The notes beneath the pieces are model-generated. The model had not been told where the DNA came from and made no database searches. It was given only the letters and a program-made list of their open reading frames with translations. A stretch of 55,251 nucleotides of DNA. Source: Nitrospiria bacterium. GTDB lineage: Bacteria > Nitrospirota > UBA9217. The position numbers were made by a program, and so were the translations under genes. Positions 25,617-32,692 of this stretch are shown piece by piece. The stretch lies in the NCBI GenBank assembly GCA_919902495.1, contig CAKKRC010000010.1, forward strand, positions 1 through 55,251. The letters run 5' to 3'. Within the stretch, counting starts at the first letter, position 1; each line of letters opens with the position of its first letter.

Positions 25617-26789
25617 ATGAGAACGAAAGTATTGTTGGTGTGCTTTGTCGTGGTTGTGATGGTAACCGTGTTATCTGCCTGCAGCGGCGGAGGTGGGGGT
25701 GGCGGCGCAGCGGTGGAACGGACAACGGTCAGCATTCCCAAGACCGGTCAGACCACGAGCTACGACGCCAACACGGTAAAGGCAGACGACGGGGCATTGC
25801 AGAAGGGCATCGCCTGGCCATCCCCACGTTTCACGGACAATGGCGACAGCACGATCACGGACAATCTGACGGGGCTCATGTGGCTGAAGGACGCCAATGT
25901 CATTCAATCGCATGATGCAGCCACCCCGGGGAGCGAACTTGACAACGACGGTACCGTTGGAGACGGCATGGTTTTCTGGCAGACTGCTCTCGATATTATT
26001 GAGGTGGCAAACGCGAGTGGAGGGCACTACAGTGACTGGCGTCTGCCGAACAGGAACGAGATGCGAAGCCTTATCCATTACGATCAGACCGACTCGTCCA
26101 CGTGGCTGAGCGGGCAGGGCTTCCAGAACGTCCCATCCGGTTTCTACTGGACATCGTCATCCTATTCCGCTTCCCTGGCATTCGTTGTATACATGATCGA
26201 TGGTCGTCTCGACACCTTTGGCAAGGCGGGAGAATATTATGTTTGGCCGGTACGGGGCGATGGCGGCAGCGCCGTTGGCGCGCTTCCCAGGACGGGCCAG
26301 CCGGTGAGCCATGACACGAATACGATACAGCGCGACGACGGCGCTTTGCGGAAAGGCGTCGCCTGGAAGACACAGCGGTTCATTGTATCGAGCAGCGGCA
26401 CCGGAACGGTGGTGACTGACAGCCTCACGGGGCTTGTCTGGCCGCAGGAGTGGGCAGCGGGCGATGGAAAGGTTCCGTGGCAGACAGCCCTTGACACCGT
26501 GGTAACGCTGAACACCATGACCTATCTTGGCCATTCCGACTGGCGGCTGCCGAATGTGAACGAGCTTGCCACGTTGACCAATACCGCAAATAGTAATCCA
26601 CGGACCTGGCTGATCGAACCTGCTCAGGGATTCATGAACATTCCTGTATCAGTGCCGGTGTATTGGACCTCTACGACAAACAAGTCAAGTCCGAGCCAGG
26701 CGAACGTGGTTGATATGTCGTCAGGATGGGCAGGGGGGGATTTAAAGAGCAACTTAAATTTAGTCATCACTGTTCGTGGAGGAAACTAA
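25617..26789 (+). CDS. Poly-Gly lipoprotein with two DUF1566 (Lcl-type) domains
   Basis: 390 aa. Start 25617 after a GGAGGG ribosome site. Lipobox LSACS, then GGGGGGG. Two tandem DUF1566 units, each with 'TDNLTGLMW', a 'WQTALD' helix, 'SDWRLPN.NE' and 'YWTSS', span residues ~65-215 and ~220-390. DUF1566 adopts a C-type-lectin-like fold and is found in some DGR target proteins (family knowledge). It is related to, but clearly diverged from, the two DUF1566 genes at 28561 and 29697 and shows no matching variable segment at DNA level. The first unit ends YYVWPVRGD, similar to the VWPVRSG end of the DGR-like pair. Confidence 0.88.
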   Translation: MRTKVLLVCFVVVVMVTVLSACSGGGGGGGAAVERTTVSIPKTGQTTSYDANTVKADDGALQKGIAWPSPRFTDNGDSTITDNLTGLMWLKDANVIQSHDAATPGSELDNDGTVGDGMVFWQTALDIIEVANASGGHYSDWRLPNRNEMRSLIHYDQTDSSTWLSGQGFQNVPSGFYWTSSSYSASLAFVVYMIDGRLDTFGKAGEYYVWPVRGDGGSAVGALPRTGQPVSHDTNTIQRDDGALRKGVAWKTQRFIVSSSGTGTVVTDSLTGLVWPQEWAAGDGKVPWQTALDTVVTLNTMTYLGHSDWRLPNVNELATLTNTANSNPRTWLIEPAQGFMNIPVSVPVYWTSTTNKSSPSQANVVDMSSGWAGGDLKSNLNLVITVRGGN

Positions 26790-26823
26790 TTTCTGCGGTT
26801 CGTTATGACGCAAGGAGGCAGTC

Positions 26824-28416
26824 ATGATGACGAAGAAGAAGACGATACATTTATCGGCGATTCTTGTGGTTGCGGCGGTCCTTGCCGCGTGCAGCAGCGG
26901 CGGAGGGGGAAGCGGTAGCGCTGGACCATCCGCCAAAATCCAGTTGAGCGGCACGATATCATCGTTCAGCTACACGCTCCCTACGGCGAACGTGTCATTC
27001 AGCAAATTCGCGCGGCTCTTTTCGCTGGTGGACACGGCCTGGGCGGCAGTCGCGCCCACGGTCGACCAGATCATGGCAATCCCGATCATGGCCGGCACAG
27101 GCTCAATCGACGCAGGGAACTTCTCCTTTGCGCAGACCACGGCGGTCAAGAACAACGGCACATTCAGTATCACGCTGGACAGGCGGATCACGGTCCCCGG
27201 CTACGGCGTCTTTGACGTGAGCTGGGTCCTCCTGCTGATGGACACCGCGGCGCCGAACAAGGCCGACCGGATCGTCGGTTTTGTGGCCGTGGGCGACGCG
27301 ATAAACAACATGATCAGCATTCCGATCTTCGACGCGAACGGCAGCATCGCCCTGGGGATCCTGACCGCGAACGGCGTCGAGGCGCTGTCCTCCGTGACCC
27401 TCGCGGACACCCAGGGAAAGTTCAACTATACCCTTGCCCAGCTCCAGGAGCTTGCCCGGACCGACGACTTCCTGAAGAACATCAGAAACATCTATGCGAA
27501 CTACGATGCTGCGACGGGGACCTTCTACAACATGAACATGTCGTTCGTCTGGTATGGCGTCCCCGCGGCCATCAATAACACATTCTCCGCTCCCGATGCA
27601 TTCACGGCCGAAGGTTACCAGGTCCAGATATTTACGAACAACACGACAACGCCGTCCTTCAGCTCCGTCTGCACGAACACAGCCGCATCGAAGCAGATCA
27701 TCGCCCTCTCCCCGCCGTCTGATGTGCATCTCGTTACGACGACTACAACGACCTTTGGTTCGGCAAGGCCGATATCGAATGACAGAGAGCTGGATCTGTC
27801 ACGGATGCCGGGACAGTGCGCCTCTCAGTGGCCGGACCAGGCCATCTTTATGCGGGATGATGCGACACAGCTCTTCTATAACTTCATAACCGGCGACCGG
27901 GACCTGCTCGCGCCTCCCATCGCGTCCGGGACCTGGGGCCTCAAGACCGGTCCCTCGACCACTACGTCGCGGACCGAGCTCGCGGCGTTCGATATGGCCG
28001 CGGCCAATCCGCTGACCGCGACATTACAGCCGATCACGTATGTGCCTTCCCTGAAGGTGACGACAGCGGCCGGCGCGATCACGGCGATCGACATCGAATG
28101 GTATCTCTGGAACAGCTCGCTTGCAACGCCGGCATATGTGAAACTGATTGACGCCACAATCCTGCAAAAGCAGATCAACGCCTTCTCGGTCTATATGGCC
28201 GATTATTCAGGCACGATCGGCAGCGGCGGCGCCGGAATCGAGGAGAATATCATCGACATTCCCGTGACCGGCGCGTCTCAGCGGATCACGTCAGCGCAGT
28301 TCACGCGGGGAGCATGGCGGTTCTTCGGAGATCCCAGTAGCGATGATCCGGTCGTCGTGAACCTGTTCGCGCAATACAGCCTGTATGGGATGACGTTCCG
28401 GTTCGGATGGCGATAA
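26824..28416 (+). CDS. Lipoprotein of unknown function
   Basis: 530 aa. Start 26824 follows AAGGAGG. Signal peptide with LAACS lipobox and SSGGGGSGS linker. No family recognised. The body is Thr/Ala/Asn-rich with predicted alternating beta strands and no transmembrane segments: an N-terminal ~150-residue part (VDQIMAIPIMAGTGSIDAG, ITVPGYGVFDVSW), a middle with FYNMNMSFVWYGVP, and a C-terminal part ending ALYGMTFRFG-like aromatic strands. Only two Cys lie beyond the lipobox. It sits 34 bases after the double-DUF1566 gene and is probably cotranscribed with it. Confidence 0.82.
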   Translation: MMTKKKTIHLSAILVVAAVLAACSSGGGGSGSAGPSAKIQLSGTISSFSYTLPTANVSFSKFARLFSLVDTAWAAVAPTVDQIMAIPIMAGTGSIDAGNFSFAQTTAVKNNGTFSITLDRRITVPGYGVFDVSWVLLLMDTAAPNKADRIVGFVAVGDAINNMISIPIFDANGSIALGILTANGVEALSSVTLADTQGKFNYTLAQLQELARTDDFLKNIRNIYANYDAATGTFYNMNMSFVWYGVPAAINNTFSAPDAFTAEGYQVQIFTNNTTTPSFSSVCTNTAASKQIIALSPPSDVHLVTTTTTTFGSARPISNDRELDLSRMPGQCASQWPDQAIFMRDDATQLFYNFITGDRDLLAPPIASGTWGLKTGPSTTTSRTELAAFDMAAANPLTATLQPITYVPSLKVTTAAGAITAIDIEWYLWNSSLATPAYVKLIDATILQKQINAFSVYMADYSGTIGSGGAGIEENIIDIPVTGASQRITSAQFTRGAWRFFGDPSSDDPVVVNLFAQYSLYGMTFRFGWR

Positions 28417-28560
28417 AGAACGAACAGTGAGAGAGACTGACGAGGTATGACTCGATGAGAGAACTTTACCGCGGGTTGTGGGCAGTTGTACCTGGAGAAG
28501 ATCCGTGACGTTCGAACGAAAGCGGTTGTCCGCATCTTAATTGTGAAAGGAGGAAGTATC

Positions 28561-29148
28561 ATGAAGAAATTGCTTTGGTTCAGTTTCGGCATTGTTATGG
28601 TAATAACCCTGGCCGCCTGCGGAGGCGGCGGAGGCGGAGCACCAGGGCCGACGCCCCAGCAAACATCGGTCAATCTCCCCAAAACCGGCCAGCTCACATC
28701 CTACGGCACGGGGTCGATTGACGACGGCGCATTGCAAAGAGGCGTTGCCTGGCCGAGCCCGAGGTTTACGGCAGGAACAGGCGCCGAGGTTGACTGCGTA
28801 ACGGACAACCTCACCGGGCTCATGTGGGTAAAGGCGCCTGATGCCACTACAAGCTCATGGCAGGCGGTGCTGGACTATGCTGATGGTTTACCGCTCTGCG
28901 GCCATACCGACTGGCGGCTGCCGAACAGAAAAGAGCTCCGAAGCCTTGCTAATTACGGTGAGGCAAACAGTGCCACCTGGCTGAATGCCCAGGGTTTCAG
29001 CAATGTGCAGGCCGGTTTCTACTGGTCGTCTACTACGTACGCGGGTGTTACGGCGGGCGCGTGGGGCGTCAATATGGTCGACGGCCTCGTGTTCGCAAAC
29101 GTTAAGACTAACGTCGGCTACGTGTGGCCTGTGCGCTCCGGACAGTAG
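28561..29148 (+). CDS. Poly-Gly DUF1566 lipoprotein, putative DGR variable protein 1
   Basis: 195 aa. ATG 28561 after AAAGGAGGAAG; an upstream in-frame ORF extension is leader. Lipobox LAACG, then six Gly. One DUF1566 domain: 'VTDNLTGLMWVKAPDAT', 'LPLCGHTDWRLPNRKE', 'QAGFYWSSTTY', ending VWPVRSGQ. Residues ~163-187 form a segment that differs sharply from the otherwise similar protein at 29697, only at codon positions 1 and 2. Surface-displayed DUF1566/CLec lipoproteins are known DGR targets (for example in Legionella). An avd-like relic follows 40 bases downstream. The ligand is unknown. Confidence 0.9.
   Translation: MKKLLWFSFGIVMVITLAACGGGGGGAPGPTPQQTSVNLPKTGQLTSYGTGSIDDGALQRGVAWPSPRFTAGTGAEVDCVTDNLTGLMWVKAPDATTSSWQAVLDYADGLPLCGHTDWRLPNRKELRSLANYGEANSATWLNAQGFSNVQAGFYWSSTTYAGVTAGAWGVNMVDGLVFANVKTNVGYVWPVRSGQ
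29041..29120 (+). other. Putative DGR variable region VR1
   Basis: Against 30141-30220 (constant offset 1100, no indels), 19 of 80 bases differ: ten at codon position 1, nine at position 2, none at position 3. Fourteen sites have A in one copy and the other five are compatible with A in a lost template. The next 30 bases are identical in both copies, as an initiation-of-mutagenic-homing site would be. Confidence 0.8.
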
Positions 29149-29188
29149 GTCATTGGGTCATTCGGTTATTTGGGGGTTTTGACTTGCC

Positions 29189-29526
29189 ATGGCGCAATAT
29201 GAGCATTTGCCTATCTATAAAAAGGCGATGGACCTGGCTATATACATCGAAAACATCGTCAGGGGGTTTTTCGAGGTACCACAAGTATACCCTCGGCACG
29301 GACTTGAGGAACCTGTCCCGTGAGGTTGTGCGGCTGATCATCCGGGCGAATTCCGAGTGGGCAGGCGCGCTACACTTACGCTGCTCAGGGACACTGTCGA
29401 GGAACTCAAGGTTTGCATGAGAATCTGCAAGGAAGTAAAGGCGTTTAAGAACTTCAATTCTTTTGTCCATGGAGTTGACGAAGCTGTTTCCCTGAGCAGA
29501 CAGAGCGAGGGCTGGGTAAAGAGCAT
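29189..29526 (+). pseudogene. avd: avd-like DGR accessory gene, broken by two frameshifts
   Basis: Reads MAQYEHLPIYKKAMDLAIYI in one frame. It then shifts at a T5 run (29268-29272, one T too many) to FSRYHKYTLGTDLRNLSREV, and shifts again near 29357 to RRATLTLLRDTVEELKVCM...VKAFKNFNSFVHGVDEAVS...EGWVKS. Conceptually joined it is a ~112-residue four-helix-bundle protein of the bAvd type, which in DGRs binds the RT and guides cDNA synthesis. The similar 23S-rRNA IVP four-helix family is the alternative, but the MAQYEHLPIYK start and the position between two DUF1566 genes favour Avd. Either a dead gene or two sequencing errors. Confidence 0.8.
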
Positions 29527-29537
29527 CCCTTCAGGTT

Positions 29538-29593
29538 CCCCTCCCCGGTCTATACACTCTCCCCGTGATGGGAGAGGGCTGGGGTGAGGGGAA
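29538..29593. repeat. MITE-like palindrome
   Basis: CCCCTCCCC...CACTCTCCCC, GTGATGG, GGAGAGGGCTGGGGTGAGGGG. Same family as the element inside the BTAD regulator. It abuts the 3' end of the avd relic. The gap from here to 29696 holds no template repeat and no other gene. Confidence 0.7.
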
Positions 29594-29696
29594 AAAAGAT
29601 ACCCGTCGTCATTATTAAAGAGACGGACCGATACCTCGGCAGGATTAAAGAACGCCTGCCGCTCATGAAAATTATAACAACAAAGGAGGAAGCAAA

Positions 29697-30248
29697 ATGT
29701 TGAAGAAATTTATCCTGTGCACTGTTGTTGCAATGGCATTTGCGGCGGCTCCGGTTTATGCGGCCCCGGCTGATGTGCCCAGGACCGGCCAGCTCATATC
29801 CTACGGCACGGGGACGATTGACGACGGGGGCTTGCAGAGAGGCGTTGCCTGGCCGGATCCGAGGTTTACGGCCGGGACAGCCGCCGAGGTTGACTGCGTA
29901 ACCGACAACCTCACCGGGCTCATGTGGGTAAAGACGCCTGATGCCACTACAAGAACATGGCAGGCGGCGCTGGACTATGCTGATGGTTTACCGCTCTGCG
30001 GCCATACCGACTGGCGGTTACCGAACGTTAATGAGCTGGAGAGTCTTGTAAACGCGGAATCGGGCAACCTCGCCATCTGGCTGAATGCCCAGGGTTTCAG
30101 CAATGCGCAGGCCGGCTACTACTGGTCGTCTACTACGTACGCGGGTAATACGTCGGGCGCGTGGGACGTCGGTATGAACGACGGCTACGTGAGCGCAAGC
30201 AATAAGACTGGCTTCTGCTACGTGTGGCCTGTGCGCTCCGGACAGTAG
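29697..30248 (+). CDS. Secreted DUF1566 protein, putative DGR variable protein 2
   Basis: 183 aa. ATG 29697 follows AAAGGAGGA. It has a type I signal peptide (MLKKFILCTVVAMAFAAAPVYA), not a lipobox, so it is probably released or periplasmic. The single DUF1566 domain is ~80% identical to that at 28561 outside the variable segment, including the stretch VDCVTDNLTGLMWVK and the end YVWPVRSGQ. Residues ~149-173 contain the variable segment. The two genes also share about 25 bases beyond the stop (GGTCATTCGGTTATTTGGGG), so they arose by duplication of a unit including 3' flank, with diversification afterwards or by separate retrohoming. Confidence 0.9.
   Translation: MLKKFILCTVVAMAFAAAPVYAAPADVPRTGQLISYGTGTIDDGGLQRGVAWPDPRFTAGTAAEVDCVTDNLTGLMWVKTPDATTRTWQAALDYADGLPLCGHTDWRLPNVNELESLVNAESGNLAIWLNAQGFSNAQAGYYWSSTTYAGNTSGAWDVGMNDGYVSASNKTGFCYVWPVRSGQ
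30141..30220 (+). other. Putative DGR variable region VR2
   Basis: Counterpart of VR1. Variable codons here (AAT, GGT, AAC, TAC, AGC, AGC, AAT, GGC, TTC, TGC) nearly all end in C or T, as expected if the template codons were AAC/AAT. More A is retained here than in VR1. Confidence 0.8.
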
Positions 30249-30317
30249 GTCCTTTGGTCATTCGGTTATTTGGGGCTCCGGACTCGGACTTGCATGAGAG
30301 TTACCGCCGGCAGATGC

Positions 30318-30430
30318 CGGGTGCTTTGCGGGGATCAGGGGAGCCATGCGTTGTGGCGCGACTGGCCGCTGAACGCATCGAGGGAATTATGCGTCAGGGG
30401 CTATCACAAACAGGCAGGGTATTCGCGATC
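30318..30430 (+). other. Possible relic of an FGE-type (formylglycine-enzyme fold) variable region
   Basis: Allowing two frameshifts, this reads RVLCGGS...ARLAAER...GYHKQAGYSR. This follows the layout RVLRGGSW-x7-RxAAxR-x(12-14)-GFR seen at the end of FGE-sulfatase-type DGR targets, with AAxR at the same distance from GGS. The match is short and depends on the assumed shifts, so it is a hint only. The gap 30249-30461 has nothing else. Confidence 0.25.
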
Positions 30431-30461
30431 CTCACTTGGATCAAGAAAAGGAGAATAAAAC

Positions 30462-30875
30462 ATGAAAAGACCTTGGATGATCATAACGCTGCTGTTGATA
30501 CTGCCGCTGTTCGGATGCGGTGACAGCAGTACAGCCCCGCCGCCTGCGGCCGGGAGTGCGCCATCCAATCCGATACTTGTCAGTGGGGCATCGTACTCGG
30601 GATCGGTCGGGACCGGTATGCAGTATATAAAACTGACCGGCTTGCTTGCAAACAATATGCATAGCGTTACCCTGGCCGGGTTGACCGATAATGCGAATAT
30701 TTACGTCTACTCAGATGCTGCGTTCACTTCGGAACTATGCCGGTCGGAACAGCCTGGTACGACCGCGGAGACCTGTTCTCCCGCAACGACCAATGCTTCC
30801 GGTGAGCTCTATATAAAAGTGGATGGCAGCCTAACGACGTCCGGAACAAGCTTTTCCTTGGCGGCAATAACTTAG
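30462..30875 (+). CDS. Small lipoprotein with PPC-like domain
   Basis: 137 aa. ATG 30462 after AAAAGGAGAAT. Signal peptide MKRPWMIITLLLILPLFGC (lipobox LFGC), then a Ser/Thr/Pro/Ala linker without the Gly run of its relatives. The ~95-residue body (YSGSVGTGMQYIKLTGLL...VTLAGLTDNANIYVYSDAAF...LYIKVDGSLTTSGTSFSLAAI) matches the pattern of bacterial pre-peptidase C-terminal (PPC) beta-sandwich domains. Two Cys (CRSE and ETCS) may form a disulfide. It is likely exported and ligand-binding. It ends the run of secreted proteins; a structured non-coding region follows. Confidence 0.85.
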   Translation: MKRPWMIITLLLILPLFGCGDSSTAPPPAAGSAPSNPILVSGASYSGSVGTGMQYIKLTGLLANNMHSVTLAGLTDNANIYVYSDAAFTSELCRSEQPGTTAETCSPATTNASGELYIKVDGSLTTSGTSFSLAAIT

Positions 30876-31098
30876 CGGCAAAGCCGCATGCGGGTTGGCG
30901 GCTGCGAAGCCGCACTTCCGTGCGATTAGGTGAACCGTCGGAAAGGGGATAGCCGTGGTCAGACATGATTCTGGAGTTGTTGAGCCGCAAAAGACGCCAG
31001 GCTTCTGTCTGGTGATATAACGGAAGCCCGAAGGGCTCATGCGGGCTTGTCGCATGCAGCCCTGAATAAATCCCGGCTTCTGCCTGGGGAGAATCATT
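30876..31098 (+). other. Structured non-coding region with repeated hairpins
   Basis: Contains several short stems: GCGGC-AAA-GCCGC, GCGGCT-GCGA-AGCCGC, AGCCC-GAA-GGGCT, CATGCG...CGCATG. There are also two similar hairpins sharing the loop TTCT (CCAGGC-TTCT-GTCTGG near 30991, CCCGGC-TTCT-GCCTGGG near 31072). It lies between a lipoprotein stop and a strong terminator. No protein-coding frame is convincing. It may be a transcribed structured RNA or the remains of a repeat element; not identified. Confidence 0.4.
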
Positions 31099-31099
31099 G

Positions 31100-31132
31100 C
31101 GCCGGCTGCGATTCGCAGCCGGCGTTTTTTTT
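31100..31132 (+). terminator. Strong intrinsic terminator
   Basis: Perfect 11-bp stem CGCCGGCTGCG / CGCAGCCGGCG with a 3-base loop, followed by eight T. It closes the secreted-protein run or the structured region before it. Confidence 0.93.
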
Positions 31133-31239
31133 CCGCGGACGCGGCCTGACCCAGCGTTATCTTGTCCAGACATGTCGGGATGCTGGAGGGCTCCATAGGA
31201 CAACGCTTGGGGCGCGTCACTCCACAGCTCGCCATAGAC

Positions 31240-31365
31240 AGGCAGATGCTTCACGCCGAATCGCTTTCCCTGCTCCATCCGGTGACCGGAACATCGCTCA
31301 CCTTCATCGCCCCGCCCCCGCCGGACATGCAGGAGTCCATTGATCGCTTGCGAAGCGGATCGTGA
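31240..31365 (+). pseudogene. 3' fragment of rluD
   Basis: Encodes RQMLHAESLSLLHPVTGTSL..., nearly identical to the last ~40 residues of intact rluD (DNA identity starts at CAGATGCTTCACGC). The end is diverged (DMQESIDRLRSGS) and carries its own stop at 31363. There is no catalytic domain upstream. The rest of the gap to 31679 holds a promoter at 31608 and nothing else I recognise. Confidence 0.85.
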
Positions 31366-31607
31366 TGTCTGCTCTTTAATCCGGTCTTTACTGCGATGTA
31401 TTGTGCTGCCCGACGGCCTTCTGTCCGGCGATGGAGCGGCAGCATGAAGGAACTCATGCTAGTTATCGCATGTAGTTGTGAAAAAACAACGGCTTCTGCA
31501 GGGGGAAGGCCATTTCCTTACCGTTCTTCCCGGTTTTTTAACGTTAATTTCATATCTATGCAACTTTGTGCGTCCGTATCGTCCCGCCAAAAAAACGTGA
31601 ATCTTCC

Positions 31608-31635
31608 TTGATTTATTTTTCTTACCTGCTATATT
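31608..31635 (+). promoter_or_regulatory. sigma70 promoter of the PEGA gene
   Basis: TTGATT (31608), 16-bp spacer, TATATT (31630) with an extended TGC before it. It lies 45 bases upstream of the ATG at 31680. Confidence 0.6.
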
Positions 31636-31679
31636 TTGAGTGGAAATCGATATTGTTCATGCTCATTCAGGGGGAATTG

Positions 31680-32639
31680 ATGCGAATGCGGGGGCTGGTC
31701 ATTGCGTTGGTGTTGTTAGTGCTGTCGGCAGGGCTTGCCGTGGCCCAGGAAAAGGGCGGTCCCGGCAACATCGATGTTCGGAGTTCACTGGTGGGTGGCC
31801 GGGTCTATATCGACCACGAATACAAGGGCGATGCCGACATCTTTATCGAGGACGTGAATCCAGGCGAACACTTCATAACCGTGCGTCAGGGCGGACAGAC
31901 CGTGAGCGGCCAGTTCACGCTGAAGTCGAATGAGACCATGATGCTGGAAGCGCGGTTCGAAGAGAGCCGCATTGTCGACCTCAGGGACATCGCCCGGGAA
32001 GAGGCGGCGAAGCGGGCCGAGGCGGAACGCAAGGCTGAAGCAGAGCGGAAAAAGAAGGAGGACGTTTCCCAGACCAAGACCGAAGAAAAGAAGAAACCCG
32101 AGCAGAAGAAGATCGTCGTTGCGGTCCCGAAGCCTCAAAAAAGCTCCGGCGATGAGCGGCGCGATGCGTATCTGAGCATCATTCGTGTCAACGTTGAGGA
32201 CGTCGGGGCCACTGACATGAAGGTCACCCCGAAGACCAACGCGAAGAGCGTAACGAACTTCAACGACAGCAAGAACATCGGCGGCAAGCTCTTCCGCTCC
32301 AAGCAGAACTTTCTGCTGTGCGAATCGGGGTCATGCTACCGGGACTGGAACGGGCGGTTCTTCTATATAGACGAGAACGGAAAGCGCGATGCTTTCCTGA
32401 TCCGCTGGAAAGAGACGGTATTTACCGGTGTGACGCCGGCAGGGACCAGCAAGCTGGAAATGGATGTCTGTCTGAACGGGGACTGCAAGCGTCTGGCATA
32501 TACTGCCGAAGGCGGCGCAGCGGCTCAGAACACGATCGACCGGTATCTTTTGAGCTGGACCAAGACCGCCTTCATCATCCGGCGGGCCGATCTGGTAAAG
32601 GAGATCAACGACGCCGGGGGGAAGGTGCCGGAGTTCTGA
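31680..32639 (+). CDS. Exported PEGA-domain protein with Lys/Glu-rich coiled coil
   Basis: 319 aa. ATG 31680 follows AGGGGGA; upstream in-frame ATGs lie in or near the promoter. Signal peptide MRMRGLVIALVLLVLSAGLAVA. A PEGA-like beta domain follows (GGRVYIDHEYKGDADIFIEDVNPGEHFITVRQGG). Residues ~105-155 are Ala/Glu/Lys-rich and probably a coiled coil or flexible linker. The C-terminal ~150 residues form an unrecognised domain (FLLCESGSCYRDWNGRFFYIDENGKRDAF...) with two Cys pairs (CESGSC, CLNGDC) likely disulfide-bonded. No catalytic motif. It stands alone between a promoter and a terminator. Confidence 0.85.
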   Translation: MRMRGLVIALVLLVLSAGLAVAQEKGGPGNIDVRSSLVGGRVYIDHEYKGDADIFIEDVNPGEHFITVRQGGQTVSGQFTLKSNETMMLEARFEESRIVDLRDIAREEAAKRAEAERKAEAERKKKEDVSQTKTEEKKKPEQKKIVVAVPKPQKSSGDERRDAYLSIIRVNVEDVGATDMKVTPKTNAKSVTNFNDSKNIGGKLFRSKQNFLLCESGSCYRDWNGRFFYIDENGKRDAFLIRWKETVFTGVTPAGTSKLEMDVCLNGDCKRLAYTAEGGAAAQNTIDRYLLSWTKTAFIIRRADLVKEINDAGGKVPEF

Positions 32640-32668
32640 TCTTGAGCGGACAGCAAGTACTTCTTTCG

Positions 32669-32692
32669 GGCGGCCATTGGGCCGCCTTTTTT
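32669..32692 (+). terminator. Intrinsic terminator
   Basis: Stem GGCGGCC / GGCCGCC with loop ATTG, then TTTTTT. It ends the PEGA transcript and touches the 3' end of convergent rlmN. Confidence 0.88.

Noticed and set aside
25617-26789. Third DGR variable protein
   Set aside because: Two DUF1566 domains, but no closely matching segment with position-1/2-only changes; divergence is spread over the gene.
30724-31278. 184-aa minus-strand frame across the structured region
   Set aside because: Crosses a strong terminator hairpin and the rluD relic, no ribosome site, no recognisable fold.
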